From Closterium sp. Naga37s-1 (lineage: Eukaryota; Streptophyta; Zygnematophyceae; Desmidiales; Closteriaceae): a DNA stretch of 64,000 nt. Position numbers and translations under genes: made by a program. The stretch lies in assembly GCA_947471745.1 (NCBI GenBank), contig CANJKZ010000541.1, forward strand, positions 124,001 to 188,000, given 5' to 3'. Shown here piece after piece: positions 17,557 through 28,249 of this stretch (the first letter of the stretch is position 1; the number at the start of each line of letters is the position of its first letter). The notes under the pieces were generated by a model. It had not been told where the DNA came from, searched no databases, and saw only the letters and a list, made by a program, of their open reading frames with translations.

Positions 17557-20500
17557 CTGCAATGTGGTGTAGGGTTGGGTGGATGGTTTATGAGGAGGGT
17601 AGGTTACGGGTAAATGAGGCAACTGAAAGCGGTGATGCAGTCGTCACTATCTACGTAACTGCAAAGGCCTAATCGACCAGGGATTTAGCTGAAGTACAGG
17701 CAAGGGGTTAAGGGGATGAGGCATGGGGGTACAAACACATATCTACATCCTTACCGAAAACAGGCCCCATGCCACCATGCGGCTCTTGAACTTGGTGAAC
17801 ACCGCCCCGCCCCTCTTGAAGGAGAGCTTGAACTCATAAGCGAACAAGGGGTTGCTGAAGGGTGTCCCGGTGGCCTTGTCAAAGTGCCAGTTGAGGGCCC
17901 ACTGTTCTGATTTTTGGCAGGGAGGGTATGGGTTGGAAAGGGTTTTGTAGAGAAATCAAGTGGGGGGATGAGAGTCAGGGTGAGCCACATCGCACGGTGA
18001 TATGTAGCTGCCAACTGGCATATGGTAGGGCATATTGTGTTTTCGAGTTGCACTGCACATACCATCTCTGTACTCGGCTAGGAGTTGATCGTCGTCGAAC
18101 CAGGTCGTTGGGTGTAGCTCACTGGGCAGGCTATCCATGAGATGGCTGTAATCGGCAAGGCCCATGCCGGTGTATGCTGCTGGCCTGAGGGTGGAGTTGA
18201 TAGTTGACCTTGTTGAGGACAGCTGGTGGTTGAAGACTCCCATGGTTGACTTGTCATTGTGCAACCACAGCAGCTTCATTGCCTCGAGCCCTTCTGCAGA
18301 CAAGTGGACAGAGAACGCGTCGAACACTTCCTCCGGTGCAGGGTAGTACTGTATTTTCTCCGGCGGGTTCAGAAACATGAGCTGAGAGCACACTAAGTAG
18401 GCTTTGTTCTGCGCAGGGGTGTAAGGTATACAACACGACATGGGAGAGAGAAACCAGCAGTTATGAGGGTGGCCACGTGACCAGGGGATGGTGACTAGCA
18501 ACACTGTGTGAAATTGCCACGTCACACCCTGCGCCATCCGACACGTCCACCAACAACCCGGCCCACTTGCCACGTCACACCCCCCTACCACAAGCCACGT
18601 CACCCCCCACCCACCTGAAACGCCTTGCTTCGTCATGCGCCGCTCACGTGTACCCTTTCAAACCGCCACGTCATCCCCAACCCTCACCTTCCGCCACGTC
18701 ACACCCACCTGCATCCGCCACGTCATCCCCAACCCTCACCTTCCGCCACGTCACACCCTCCTGCATCCGCCACGTCCACCAACCAGCCCCACGTGCCACG
18801 TCACACCCTCCTGCATCCGCCACGTCCACCAACAACCAGCCCCACGTGCCACGTCACACCCTCCCACCCCATGCCACGTCACCCCCCACCCACCTGACAC
18901 GCGTGGCCTCGTCACGCGCCGCTCCCGTGTACCATTCCAAACCACCACGTCATCCCCAACCCTCACATTCCGCCACGTCACACCCTTTTGCATCCGCCAA
19001 CAACCCGCCCTACTTGCCACGTCACACCCCCCACCAAGAGCCACGTCACCCCCCACCCACCTGAAACGCCTCGCTTCGTCATGCGCCGCTCACGTGTACC
19101 CTTTTAAACCGCCACGTCGTCCCCAACCCTCACCTTCCGCCACGTCACACCCACCTGCATCCGCCACGTCATCCCCAACCCTCACCTTCCGCCACGTCAC
19201 ACCGTCCTGCATCCGCCACGTCCACCAACCAGCCCCACGTGCCACGTCACACCCTCCTGCATCCGCCACGTCCACCAACAACCAGCCCCACGTGCCACGT
19301 CACACCCTCCAACCCCATGCCACGTCACCCCCCACCCACCTGACACGCGTCGCCTCGTCACGCGCCGCTCCCGTGTACCATTCCAAACCGCCACGTCAGC
19401 CCCAACCCTCACATTCCGCCACGTCACACCCTTTTGCATCCGCCAACAACCCGCCCTACTTGCCACGTCACACCCCCCACCAAGAGCCACGTCACCCCCC
19501 ACCCACCTGAAACGCCTCGCTTCGTCATGCGCCGCTCACGTGTACCCTTTTAAACCGCCACGTCGTCCCCAACCCTCACCTTCCGCCACGTCACACCCAC
19601 CTGCATCCGCCACGTCATCCCCAACCCTCACCTTCCGCCACGTCACACCGTCCTGCATCCGCCACGTCCACCAACCAGCCCCACGTGCCACGTCACACCC
19701 TCCTGCATCCGCCACGTCCACCAACAACCAGCCCCACGTGCCACGTCACACCCTCCAACCCCATGCCACGTCACCCCCCACCCACCTGACACGCGTCGCC
19801 TCGTCACGCGCCGCTCCCGTGTACCATTCCAAACCGCCACGTCAGCCCCAACCCTCACATTCCGCCACGGCACACCCTTTTGCATCCGCCAACAACCCGC
19901 CCTACTTGCCACGACACACCCCCCACCAAGAGCCACGTCACCCCCCACCCACCTGAAACGCCTCGCCCCGTCATGCGGCACTCCCTTGCACCCTTTCACA
20001 CCGCCACGTCATATCTCAACCCTCACCTTTTGCCACGTCACACCCACTTGCATCCGCCACGTCCACCAACAACCCGCGCCACTTTCCACGTCACACCCAC
20101 CCACCCCATGCCACGTCACCCCCCACCCACCTGATACGCGTCGCCTCGTCACGCGCCGCTTCCGTGTTCCCTTCGAAACCGCCACGTCAGCCCCAACCCC
20201 GCCCTGGTTGCCACGTCAACCCCAACCCGCCCCATTTGGCCCGCCACATACCGGGAATGGGTTTGTCTCCTGCAACACGAGCACTCGTGCCTTGTCCACG
20301 GCGCTCATCGGCGGCGGGGTACCAGCCATAGGCAGGGCTGCCGACCCGCCGGCATAGCTGGCAGGTACTCCACGACGCAGGCCGGCCTGTGCAAACATGG
20401 CGTACATCTCAGACCGCAGCGCCTGGAACTCCTCCCGTGTAACAAACTGCTCGTGCTCCGCACTTTCACCTAGGGCACCCATGAGCGGAGGAAAAGGGTG

Positions 20501-22510
20501 TGAAGAATCCCCCCTCTGGCCAAGGGGATCAACGTCTTCTGCAGCAGTCCCGTGTGCCCTCACACTATCACGCTGGCGGGAAAAGGGGAGCTCAGGGAAG
20601 GGATTGGCATAAGTGCCTGCCTGATGCCCGCGCGAAGGACCGGCGAGGGGGGAGACCGCCCTGCCCCGGACAGGAGAAGCGTGGAGTTGCCGAAATGGGT
20701 ACGAGGGTGAGGCGAGTGGGGAGTGCGTGACGGGGGCGGGTGGAGGGGATTCGGATTCCTCTCCTCTTGGCGCGCCGGGTGCCGTCGCAGCGACTTTGCT
20801 CGGGCCGGCCCATGGCGAGTAGAACCTTGGTGCTCCTGTGGATAGCGGTGTAACACTGGCTCTTCCGGCAGCCTTCGTTAGCTGCATTCGTTGCACGCTT
20901 ACGGGTGGCCCAATGCCTGTAACGCGAGGGGCTGAGATGTAGAGGGAGTAGGATGAAAAAATTAGAGTCGATCGGTTTCAATACGGGGCCTGACATGCAT
21001 GCATAACAGCAAAGGTTTGAATCTAGATCGGGTTTAGGGTTGTACAGGTTTGAGACAAGAGGGTTTACCTTGCTTGGCAGATTCGTCGACCTTCTCCTTC
21101 CCTGCAGGGGAGAAACAAAGTGAAAAAAGGGTGTTATTTGGCACGGTTTAGCAGATGGTTCAACAACCACGCCAGTTGTATTGGCCACAATGCTCACCTT
21201 TCTGCTGTCCCTTCGGTTTAGGGGCAGCCTGCGCCTTCTCGTTGCCACCTTTCCGCGGGGTGCTTTGGCGGACGCTGCGACGTTTACCGGCAGGTTCTTT
21301 CTTGCCGGTACCCACTGGAACCCCTTTGGCGCGGCCACCCTTTCCTCCTCCATCCCCTTTTGCTCCCTGGCTCCCTTGCTTTTTACCACCCCCTTCACTT
21401 TCGACCTTCACCTTACGCGCCTTCGGTTTGCCCGCTGCTTCGCCGCGCGCGGCGTCAACTGCCCCGCGTTTTCGGGAAGGGCGAGTCTGGCCCCCCACCT
21501 TCCCTGTACCACTCACCCGTCTGCCACGCCCGCCCCGTCCCTTCACTGACTCCACATCCTCCTCCTCCTCCTCCTCCTCCTCCTCCTCCTCCTCTGCGGC
21601 CTCCTCCTCCTCCTCCTCATCTTCCTCCTCGTCGTCACCCTGCTCCTCCTCCTCCTCCCCCTGCTCCTCCTCCTCCTCCTCCTCCTCCTCCTCCTCCTCC
21701 TCCTCCTCCTCCTCCTCCTCCAACTCCTCCTCCTCCTCCTCCTCCTCCTCCTCCTCCTCCTCCTCCTCCTCCTCCTCCTCCTCCTCCTCCTCCTCCTCCT
21801 CCTCCTCCTCCTCCTCCTCCTCCTCGTCATCCTCCTCCTCCTCCTCCTCCTCCTCATCCTCATCCTCATCCTCCTCCTCCTCCTCCTCCTCCTCCTCTTC
21901 GTCCTCCCCGCCATCATTCTCATATTTTTCATCCTCCCCAACATCCGCGTCATCCTCCTCCGCATCCTCTTCATCCTCCTCTTCCTCCGCATCCTCCTCC
22001 TCATCCTCCTCCTCCTCCGCATCACCAGGGTCTTCATCGCCCCGTTTCGGCCTCGTCCCCGTCGCTGCTTTCTTGCCTCTCCTTCCGCCGGATGTTTTTC
22101 TTGCTGCGGGTCGGCCCTTCTGGCGCAATGCTTGACCGCCCGCCTTGCCACTAGCTTCCTTGGCGCCTCGCGTTGTCCCAACTTCCGCGCCTCCGGCGTC
22201 GTCAGCACTACCTGTCGTCTTCCGCCTCTTCGCCCGCGTGGTGAGGTCCCCGGGCACGGCGGTGTCATAATCGTCCTCCCCATCGCTCTTCCTCTGCCTA
22301 CGCCTCCCCCGTCCACCAGAAGGAGGAGAGCCACCGACCAGCCCCACCGACTCGTGCTCCCCCACCTTGTCCTTATCCAGCACGGCTGCAGAAACTTCGA
22401 CCACGGTCGGCTGGAGCAGCGTCAGATGGTGTTGCGATGCCGCCGCCTCGGACTCCTTGGTTGCGGCATGCTCGCTGTCGCCGATCCCTCTATCTCCGCC
22501 GACGGGACTG
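17305..22510 (-). CDS. Unknown six-exon gene with long Glu tract; start codon not visible
   Basis: I do not recognise this protein. Six exons on the minus strand: 22510(or beyond)-21198, 21101-21069, 20916-20252, 18408-18063, 17906-17755 and 17556-17305 (TAG stop). All five introns are GT-AG and all phases agree, and every exon is open, which is strong evidence of a real gene. Exon 1 is a basic/acidic nuclear-type region with a Glu/Asp run of well over 100 residues. Exon 3 has a Ser/Pro-rich stretch and a short possible coiled coil (TREEFQALRSEMYAMF). Exons 4-6 form a compact, non-repetitive C-terminal region. Exon 1 contains no Met in frame and runs open into a copia fragment at about 22,515, so the 5' part is lost or lies beyond it. 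The large intron 3 holds a 446-bp-unit satellite. Confidence 0.72.
17755..17906 (-). CDS. Unknown gene, exon 5
   Basis: 152 bp. Encodes QWALNWHFDKATGTPFSN and FKLSFKRGGAVFTKFKSRMV. Acceptor AATCAG, donor GTAAGG on the minus strand. Confidence 0.72.
18063..18408 (-). CDS. Unknown gene, exon 4
   Basis: 346 bp. Encodes NKAYLVCSQLMFLNPPEK, YYPAPEEVFDAFSVHL, LKLLWLH-type helix (AMKLLWLHNDKSTMGVFN) and HPTTWFDDDQLLAEYRD. Acceptor GCGCAG, donor GTATGT. Confidence 0.73.
18490..20245. repeat. Intronic satellite: 446-bp higher-order units of CCACGTCA motifs
   Basis: The anchor ATGCG(C/G)C(G/A)CTC recurs at 18635, 19081, 19527 and 19973, exactly 446 bp apart each time, giving three complete units and a partial fourth. 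Each unit is itself made of 20-50 bp sub-repeats around CCGCCACGTCA and CCCCAACCCTCACC. Several dozen CCACGTCA (TGACGTGG on the coding strand) copies occur. The array fills most of intron 3 of the unknown gene. Confidence 0.92.
20252..20916 (-). CDS. Unknown gene, exon 3
   Basis: 665 bp. Begins after GTTACAG; encodes VQRMQLTKAAGRASVTPL, a Ser/Pro-rich region, EHEQFVTREEFQALRSEMYA and VDKARVLVLQETNPFP. Donor GTATGT at 20251. The downstream GGPNGAGWG reading is intron. Confidence 0.74.
21069..21101 (-). CDS. Unknown gene, exon 2 (33-bp microexon)
   Basis: Flanked by CCTGCAG and GTAAAC on the minus strand. With the split Gly codon it adds GKEKVDESAKQ, continuing the Lys-rich C end of exon 1. 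Phase 1 on both sides, matching the neighbours. Confidence 0.65.
21198..22510 (-). CDS. Unknown gene, first visible exon (Glu-rich)
   Basis: Open on the minus strand from the copia junction to the donor GTGAGC at 21197. Order: basic patch RGRRRQRKSDGEDD, KRRKT, basic Gly/Lys/Arg region, Glu/Asp tract (about 22,020-21,553), Ser/Val, then basic KPKARKVKV and KPKGQQKG. No ATG in frame, so the start must be upstream; a GTG-initiated reading is not credible in a eukaryote. Confidence 0.7.
21553..22020. repeat. (CTC/CTT)n trinucleotide tract coding for poly-Glu
   Basis: About 470 bp of CTC-dominated triplets with occasional CAT, CGT, CAA interruptions. On the minus strand GAG/GAA/GAT encode Glu and Asp. 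The other five frames give poly-Pro, poly-Ser and poly-Arg shadows. Confidence 0.93.
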
Positions 22511-22519
22511 CAAGACTCG

Positions 22520-23390
22520 CGCTCGTGCTTGGAGGGAGGAGCTCAGTTGTTCTCACTGGGCACTCAGACGCTTCTTGGGTTGACGACCAGGCTACTCAGC
22601 GGTCGTCACAGGGTTACACCTTCAGCCTTGGCTCTGGTTCGGTTTCTTGGCGTTCTACTCGTTCGTCTTCGGTTCTCAGGTCCAGTTGTGAGGCTGAGAT
22701 CTACGCCACAGCCATGGCTGCACAGGAGCTACGCTGGCTCACCTACCTGCTGACCGACTTGGGAGAGCGGCCTCGTTCTCCTCCAGTGCTGTACGTCGAC
22801 AACAAGGCTGCCATTGCCTTGTGTGAGGAGCACAGACTGGAGCACAGAACGAAGCACATCGCTCTGCGTTACTTCCTGGCTCGAGAGCTGCAGCAGCGTG
22901 GTCAGCTTCGTCTGCGTTATGTGGCCACTCAGGCCAACACTGCTGATATATTCACCAAGGCACTTCAGTCTGGTGATCATCAGCGCTTCTGCACTATGCT
23001 GGGGCTTGTGCCCACTTTTCCTCACTTGCTGTAGGCTTTGCCTGTACTGTGATCTCTGTATATCTATACCTGCTTGTTTGCTTTGCTAGGTCGAGATCAC
23101 TGTGTTGTTTGTACTGCATATATGCCTTTGCATGTGAACTGGCCTTGTGGCCCTTTGCTTGTGCTCAGAGTGTGTGGTGACGTTGTGATCCACCCTGAGC
23201 TTGCTTTGTCTTTCTTGATTGGTCCTGTGACCCCTTGCTCTCCCCCACTTAGCCTATGGGGGTGTGTCAAACATTGTATATGTTTCTGCTGTATAGGCTA
23301 CAGTGGGTTAGCCTTTAGGGGGTACATTTCTCTAGGGTTTCATACTTGTATCCCCAACCTTTCTAGTTCAACCACTTCTTGTTTCTGACA
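22520..23390 (+). mobile_element. Copia 3' fragment (RNase H, 3' UTR, LTR), family of element D
   Basis: Starts inside RNase H (LALVLGGRSSVVLTGHSDAS), continues with the CEAEIYATAMAAQELRWLTY and HRTKHIALRYFLARELQQRG blocks, ends with TAG at 23034, then the 3' UTR and a 126-bp LTR (23265-23390; TGTCAAACATTG...TTTCTGACA). Very like element D (49180-50066), but everything 5' of RNase H is missing. Its left break abuts the unknown gene's first visible exon. Confidence 0.85.
23265..23390 (+). repeat. 3' LTR of the truncated copia fragment
   Basis: Starts TGTCAAACATTG after the purine run TATGGGGGTG and ends TTTCTGACA. Clearly related in layout to the 127-142-bp LTRs of elements A and D. Confidence 0.75.
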
Positions 23391-26300
23391 GATACAAGGC
23401 GACCGTGGTAACTCCACGGCCCGCACTCCACGGCTCACAACCACCAGCGCTTCGTTCCTGTGGGATGGAGAAAAGATGAACTCTTAGAGAGAAGATACAT
23501 GGCGACCGTGGTAACTCCACGGCTCGCACTCCTCCTGCGCAACAACAACACCAACCACAACATCTGGTACCTGGATAGCTGCTGCGGCCAGCACATGATG
23601 GGATCTGTCCGATACATCTTGAACATCAGCCGCGCACCTGCCACCTACGTCACCGCTGCCAACAAAGAGCAACTGCACGCAAGCACGCAAGGCATTCTGG
23701 TGCTGCAAGCTCGAGATATCAACACGCACATCATGTTCAGTGACGTGCTCTATGTGCCGGATCTTCGTTTTAACTTGCTGTCCGCAGGATAACTCAAAGA
23801 ATGCGGAGTCATGCTCACTACGGATCCCTACACGCGCGACCTCATCCTCACCTACGCTCCTCGGAAGAGCTCGCTTGCTTGGCGGCGTCTACGTCGTCGA
23901 CTTTGACATACCAACTGCCAGGCGTCATCAGACGAGCTCGTGGACCTCGTTCCCGTGGCCTTTCCATACATGAACGTGGAGTCATGGCAGCATCCGGACG
24001 GCCGACCATGGATCCGCTGCAGTCCTCACCCTTGTGAGATAAATCTGCACCAACCCGGCCCCGACGGGCTCTGCACCACCTGCTTCTCACCCACAGCAAG
24101 CCGCACGGAAGAAGTGGAGAGAGATCTTGCGGCAATTCAAGAGTCGGAAAGCGCCGAGGCGGAACCAGAAGGCATGATGGAAATGGAGGTAGCAGTCACC
24201 ACTCACCGCATTTTCGGGACCGGAGACGAAAAGCTTGGGCTGACGGAGCAGGAGCGACCAACACCACGCACGGAAACTCTCCGCAGGATCCTGGAGGAAG
24301 CACACGCCACAACCTTCGACGAGGAGAACCGCGAGGTCTATCGCCACATTGACATGGCGTGGAAAGATCCCGACGCACCAGAAGAGCTCAGCATCAACGA
24401 GGAAGAAGAAAAAGCACAGGCTGAGAGGACGGAAAAACTCTATCAGGAACACATCGCGGCAGGCTAGACGAGGAGTCAGCGCGAAACAGTGCATGGGGAG
24501 ACGACGACGGCACCGGAGCAACATGGGGATCTGCCACTGGCATCTCCGGCACCGTTCAAGGCTGGGGAACTGGCGGATGGGGCGAACCCGAACGACAAGA
24601 ACTCGCCAAAGGCGACCTTACCCAGGAAGAAATGGATGAAGTAGAGAGGGAGATGGCTGCCGAAAGACCTCCCCCAAGATTCACTGTCCCACTCGGACAA
24701 CGCCCCTACATTCTTGCGTCACCACCACGCTCTCCTTATTGCTGGGAAGATCCATGGTCGGAGATTGAGGAGGGGAACGTGCCACCAACTCCACCCCGCG
24801 ACTCGCTTGGACCTATCTCCCACCCAGATCCGTTCGCCCGCTTCATTGAGGGCACCAGAACTCCGCTCAACATCATCCCCGACTGCAACTTCCTTGCTCT
24901 CTGCCTCACAACAGCGCCTGCAGAAGGGGAAGCAGCAGCAGAACCAGAAGCAGAGGAGCAGGACAACGAAGCAGAACCAAGAGAAGAAGAGGGACCCATG
25001 CTAGACATCTCGCAAGAGACAGAAGCAGAAACATCATAATATCTCGCACGTTATCTGCGCACCATTGAAGTTCGCGCAGAAGATGATCTCAGGCATCAGC
25101 GGCTCGGCCACCCCTCAATCCAGACGTTCAACAACTGCCTCCGCGCCAAATTTTTCCTACCAGGAGCACTGCTGCGCCCTGACGGCACGGAACCACTCAG
25201 CACCTCCCATCCCACCACTTGCACTGTCTGCCCCACTGCTGCCCTCACACACCAGGCCTACCCCTCACTGGAGCCAAGCACCAATCGCTACAAGAAGCTG
25301 CAGAAAGTCTACAGCGACTACATCGTGCTCACCTTCGAAGGCATCAACGGCGAAAACACCACGCTCACCTTCGTGGACGCATACTCCCACTACGTCTGGA
25401 TTGCCAACGTCGATGTCCGCTCCAAGGCTCCTGAAATCTTTCGCATCTGGCTCGCACACGTGCAACGAGAATCATGAAAGAAGCCGAAGATTTGGCAGAC
25501 CGATGGCGCCAAGGAACTCCGCAGCCCCGAGTTGGAAGGACTTCTTGCAAAACAGGGGATCAAGCACCAAATCTCTCCCCCCTACGCTCACCAGCAGCAA
25601 GGCGTCACAGAGAGGGTCAACCGCACCCTCATGACAAAAGTGCGCGCCCTCATGAACCAGTCCGGCCTACCCAAGAAGTATTGGCTGTACGCCATGAACC
25701 ACGCCATGCGCCTGCTCAACCTTCTCTCCACCACGGCCAATAGGGCAACATCTCCCCGCACATGAAGTGGACCGGCTCAAGGGGGGACACCTCCATGCTG
25801 AGGGTTTGGGGGTGTATGGTGCAGTACCGGCCGACCTCGGCCACCATTGACAACTTCACTCACCGCGCACGCTGGGGAGTCCACCTAGGACTCAGCAATT
25901 AGTACAGCGACTTCCTCTTCTACGAGCGACTCACCTTGCAGCAGTGGATCGAGGATCAGCGCAGCAACGTCGCACGCGCCTATGCCAACAACGGCCGCAG
26001 TTTTGCATCTCCGGAAGACGACGCAGCAGCAGCAGCACTTGACCGCGACCCCACCGACGAACATCCCGGCGTACCGCCTCGCCCGCGCGACGACGATGAC
26101 GACGATGACAGCGACGACGCCCCTGCGCCAGGACAATTTCGCCGCCATTCTCCGCCAAGCAGCGCCCACCTGCTCACAAGAGTGACGATGATGACGTGGT
26201 GGAAGTCACCACTCAGGAAGCCTAAGGGGCCTCCAACGTCACAGGACTGCAGCTGCTCGGCCTGCACACATCAGTCTCTATCCTCACGCGCGCCGTCGAG

Positions 26301-26451
26301 CCCAAAAATCCGCGCCAGGCCCTAACTGGCCCCCATACCAAGGAGTGGCGCGCAGCTATGGACGAAGAACTGAAGGCGCTGGAATCACGCGACACGTGGG
26401 TCCTAGTCGATCGTGCAGCAGTGAAGGGGAGAAGGATGCTAAGAGGAAAAT

Positions 26452-26473
26452 GTTTTTTTTTTTTTTTTTTTTC
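26452..26473 (+). repeat. Poly-T run inside the RT of element B
   Basis: About 21 T in a row interrupt RT between RGK and NADGT, where element C has the residues KWVFRVKTKADGT. The reading frame happens to remain open as poly-Phe. Confidence 0.8.
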
Positions 26474-27018
26474 TAACGCTGATGGAACCATCGAACACTT
26501 CAAAGCACGCTGGGTCGTACGTGGCTACGACCAGCGTCACGGCATCGACTTCGACTAGACCTGCGCCCCCATCAGCCGTCATACCTCTGTGAGAATTCTA
26601 CTCGCCATCGGGGCTGCTAAGCATCTACCACTACGGCAGATCGACGTCAAGAACGCATTCCTATATGCGTTGGTCGATGCAACAATCTTCGTGGAACAGC
26701 CACACACATACGAGGAAGGAGACCCCAGGGTCTGCCAGCTGAAGAAATCTCTCTACGGGATAAAACAGGTGTCGCGTCTCTCGCAACAGCACCTGCACAA
26801 GATCCTTCTGGAAATTGGCTTCAGGTAGCTGTCGCACGACCCGGAAATCTACCGCCTTCATGTCAACGGCGATTACATTCTCCTGACAGTCTACGCCGAC
26901 GACCTGCTGTACACCGGCACCTGCAAGCGACTGCCATGTCAGCAGTACAAGCACTGCTCCGACTTCACGAGAGTAGTCAAGAGAGTCAGCCCTCTGCACG
27001 GCCAGGAGTGAAGGGGAG

Positions 27019-27426
27019 TGTTACGATATGAATTCCAATGAGAAGGCATTCCTGTATGCTGCAGGAGCCGACTCTACCGAGTACTAAGTCGAGGAGTCAG
27101 AAGAGTCGAAGCGACACCAGCAACCGTCTGACCAAGACCGATGCAGGCAGGAACATTTGAAGTGAAAAGAGTGGGAACTGGTTTGAAACGGCTTCCCGCG
27201 CCGCACGGTTTGAATTCGCTGTAGGGAATGCACTCCTCAGGGTACATGGCTAGTCTAGGTCGTTTCGCATTCCTTTGTATTTCATATATAAACTCAATGT
27301 ATGCATGCTATTACCATCTCAGTCATTTACATTCATTCTGACCTAAGGTCAACACTTCCGCTGCAACACTACCCTGCGATCAACCCTGAGACGATACTTC
27401 GCCTAGTCCCGACTGGGATTGTAACA
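27019..27426 (+). repeat. 3' LTR of element B
   Basis: 408 bp, starts TGTTACGATATG after AAGGGGAG and ends GGGATTGTAACA, with matching TGTTAC/GTAACA termini. A TATA-like TATATAAA lies near 27285. No 5' partner in the window. Confidence 0.75.
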
Positions 27427-28086
27427 ACCCTTTCGGCCCAGGGATTTTTTGTAGAATGTCTGGTTTTTCCCTGATCACTAAGGATTTATTTCAAGGCAAC
27501 CTTGTTGCTTCACAGCGTTGTTCCGAGGAGCGAAGTTTACCCTGTACAGACTATAGAGCATCTCGGCCACTACTCTCGGCAAAAATACCTTTCCTTGGAA
27601 ATATTACCAGACCATACTGGTAATTTGAGAAGAGTGTGGTAGTGGGCTCGATTCCTGTTGACGAGCTTGGGTGTACCTTTGTTTCTCAAATAGTAATCAA
27701 AGTCTTGCAAGGAAGTACCATTTTGCCGAAGGATTTTTTTTTTATGTGAAGGAGGAAAACCCCTTACTATAAAGTGTAATGACTGTGGGTCACGCTGCTT
27801 TTCAGTGTTTTGAAAAAAACCGGCCCTTATAAACAGGGTTGTAATATTTGAAAAAAAAGGCCTGGTAGATAACCTAAGGTAGTTTGAAAGATTTGTCATA
27901 CACTCATACTGATGCCCCCAATGTGGTGTAGAACCAAAAGTGAAAAGCCCAAAATATGTCTTAATTATACAGAGTATCAAGCTTAATGTGTTACTGAACT
28001 CAAGAATATAGTTTCTTCTATATGCATATATTACACATGAAATTGAGAATTACGGTATATATTGTTTTCCTCTTCTACGGTAATAG
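27427..28086. other. Unassigned AT-rich stretch
   Basis: Lies between element B's LTR and element A's target duplication. A 136-codon minus-strand ORF (27570-27980) has no motif that I recognise and contains homopolymer-derived Lys/Phe runs. I treat it as unsupported. Confidence 0.4.
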
Positions 28087-28213
28087 TGTCAAATGTTGTT
28101 ATTAGTTGTAGGCTGCAGTGAGTAGCACTCTAAGGAGTACAACACTCTTAGGGTTCCTATTTGTATGCCTTGCTCTCCTAAGTCAACCATTCCGTTGTGT
28201 TCAGATACTAAGA
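28087..28213 (+). repeat. 5' LTR of element A
   Basis: 127 bp, TGTCAAATGTTG...GATACTAAGA. The end is AAGA rather than the usual CA; element D ends CTAACA, so one substitution is likely. Confidence 0.85.
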
Positions 28214-28224
28214 TGGTATCGAGT
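28214..28224 (+). other. Primer binding site of element A
   Basis: TGGTATCGAGT directly follows the LTR, a diverged version of TGGTATCAGAGC. Confidence 0.7.
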
Positions 28225-28249
28225 AGGTTTCGTTCCTAGCTCCCCGCCC

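Larger units (their letters stand above)
23490..27426 (+). mobile_element. Copia element B, decayed, no 5' LTR
   Basis: A pol relic on the plus strand in several frames: protease (23498-23790, WYLDSCCGQHM, VLYVPDLRFNLLSAG), a Glu-rich spacer of more than 400 codons (about 23,800-25,040), GAG-pre-integrase (HQRLGHPSIQTFNNC), integrase (YSDYIVLTFEGINGENTTLT, YAHQQQGVTERVNRTLMTKV), and RT (EWRAAMDEELKALESRDTWV, FKARWVVRGYDQRHGIDFD, YALVDATIFVEQPHTYEEG, YILLTVYADDLLYTGTCKR). It stops inside RT; RNase H is missing. It ends with a purine run and an LTR-like 27019-27426. There are numerous stops and frameshifts. Protease and RT are close to element C. Confidence 0.8.

Noticed and set aside
18490..20245. 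Possible CRISPR-like array
   Set aside because: Units are contiguous and nested without unique spacers, in a eukaryotic intron.
18567..20357. Long plus-strand ORFs (His/Pro/Thr-rich) and minus-strand ORFs across the 446-bp satellite
   Set aside because: Repeat-driven; the region lies between a donor at 20251 and an acceptor at 18409 of the minus-strand gene.
21155..22334. Plus-strand poly-Ser/poly-Pro ORFs and a minus-strand poly-Arg ORF
   Set aside because: Shadows of the triplet tract. Only the minus frame with Glu is joined to splice-consistent flanking exons.
22132..22520. N-terminal half of the 300-codon plus ORF at 22132-23034 as part of copia pol
   Set aside because: Similarity to RNase H begins only at about 22,520; the upstream part is antisense to the unknown gene's first visible exon.
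27570..27980. 136-codon minus-strand ORF
   Set aside because: No recognisable motif, no splice partners, homopolymer-derived residues; not enough to call a gene.
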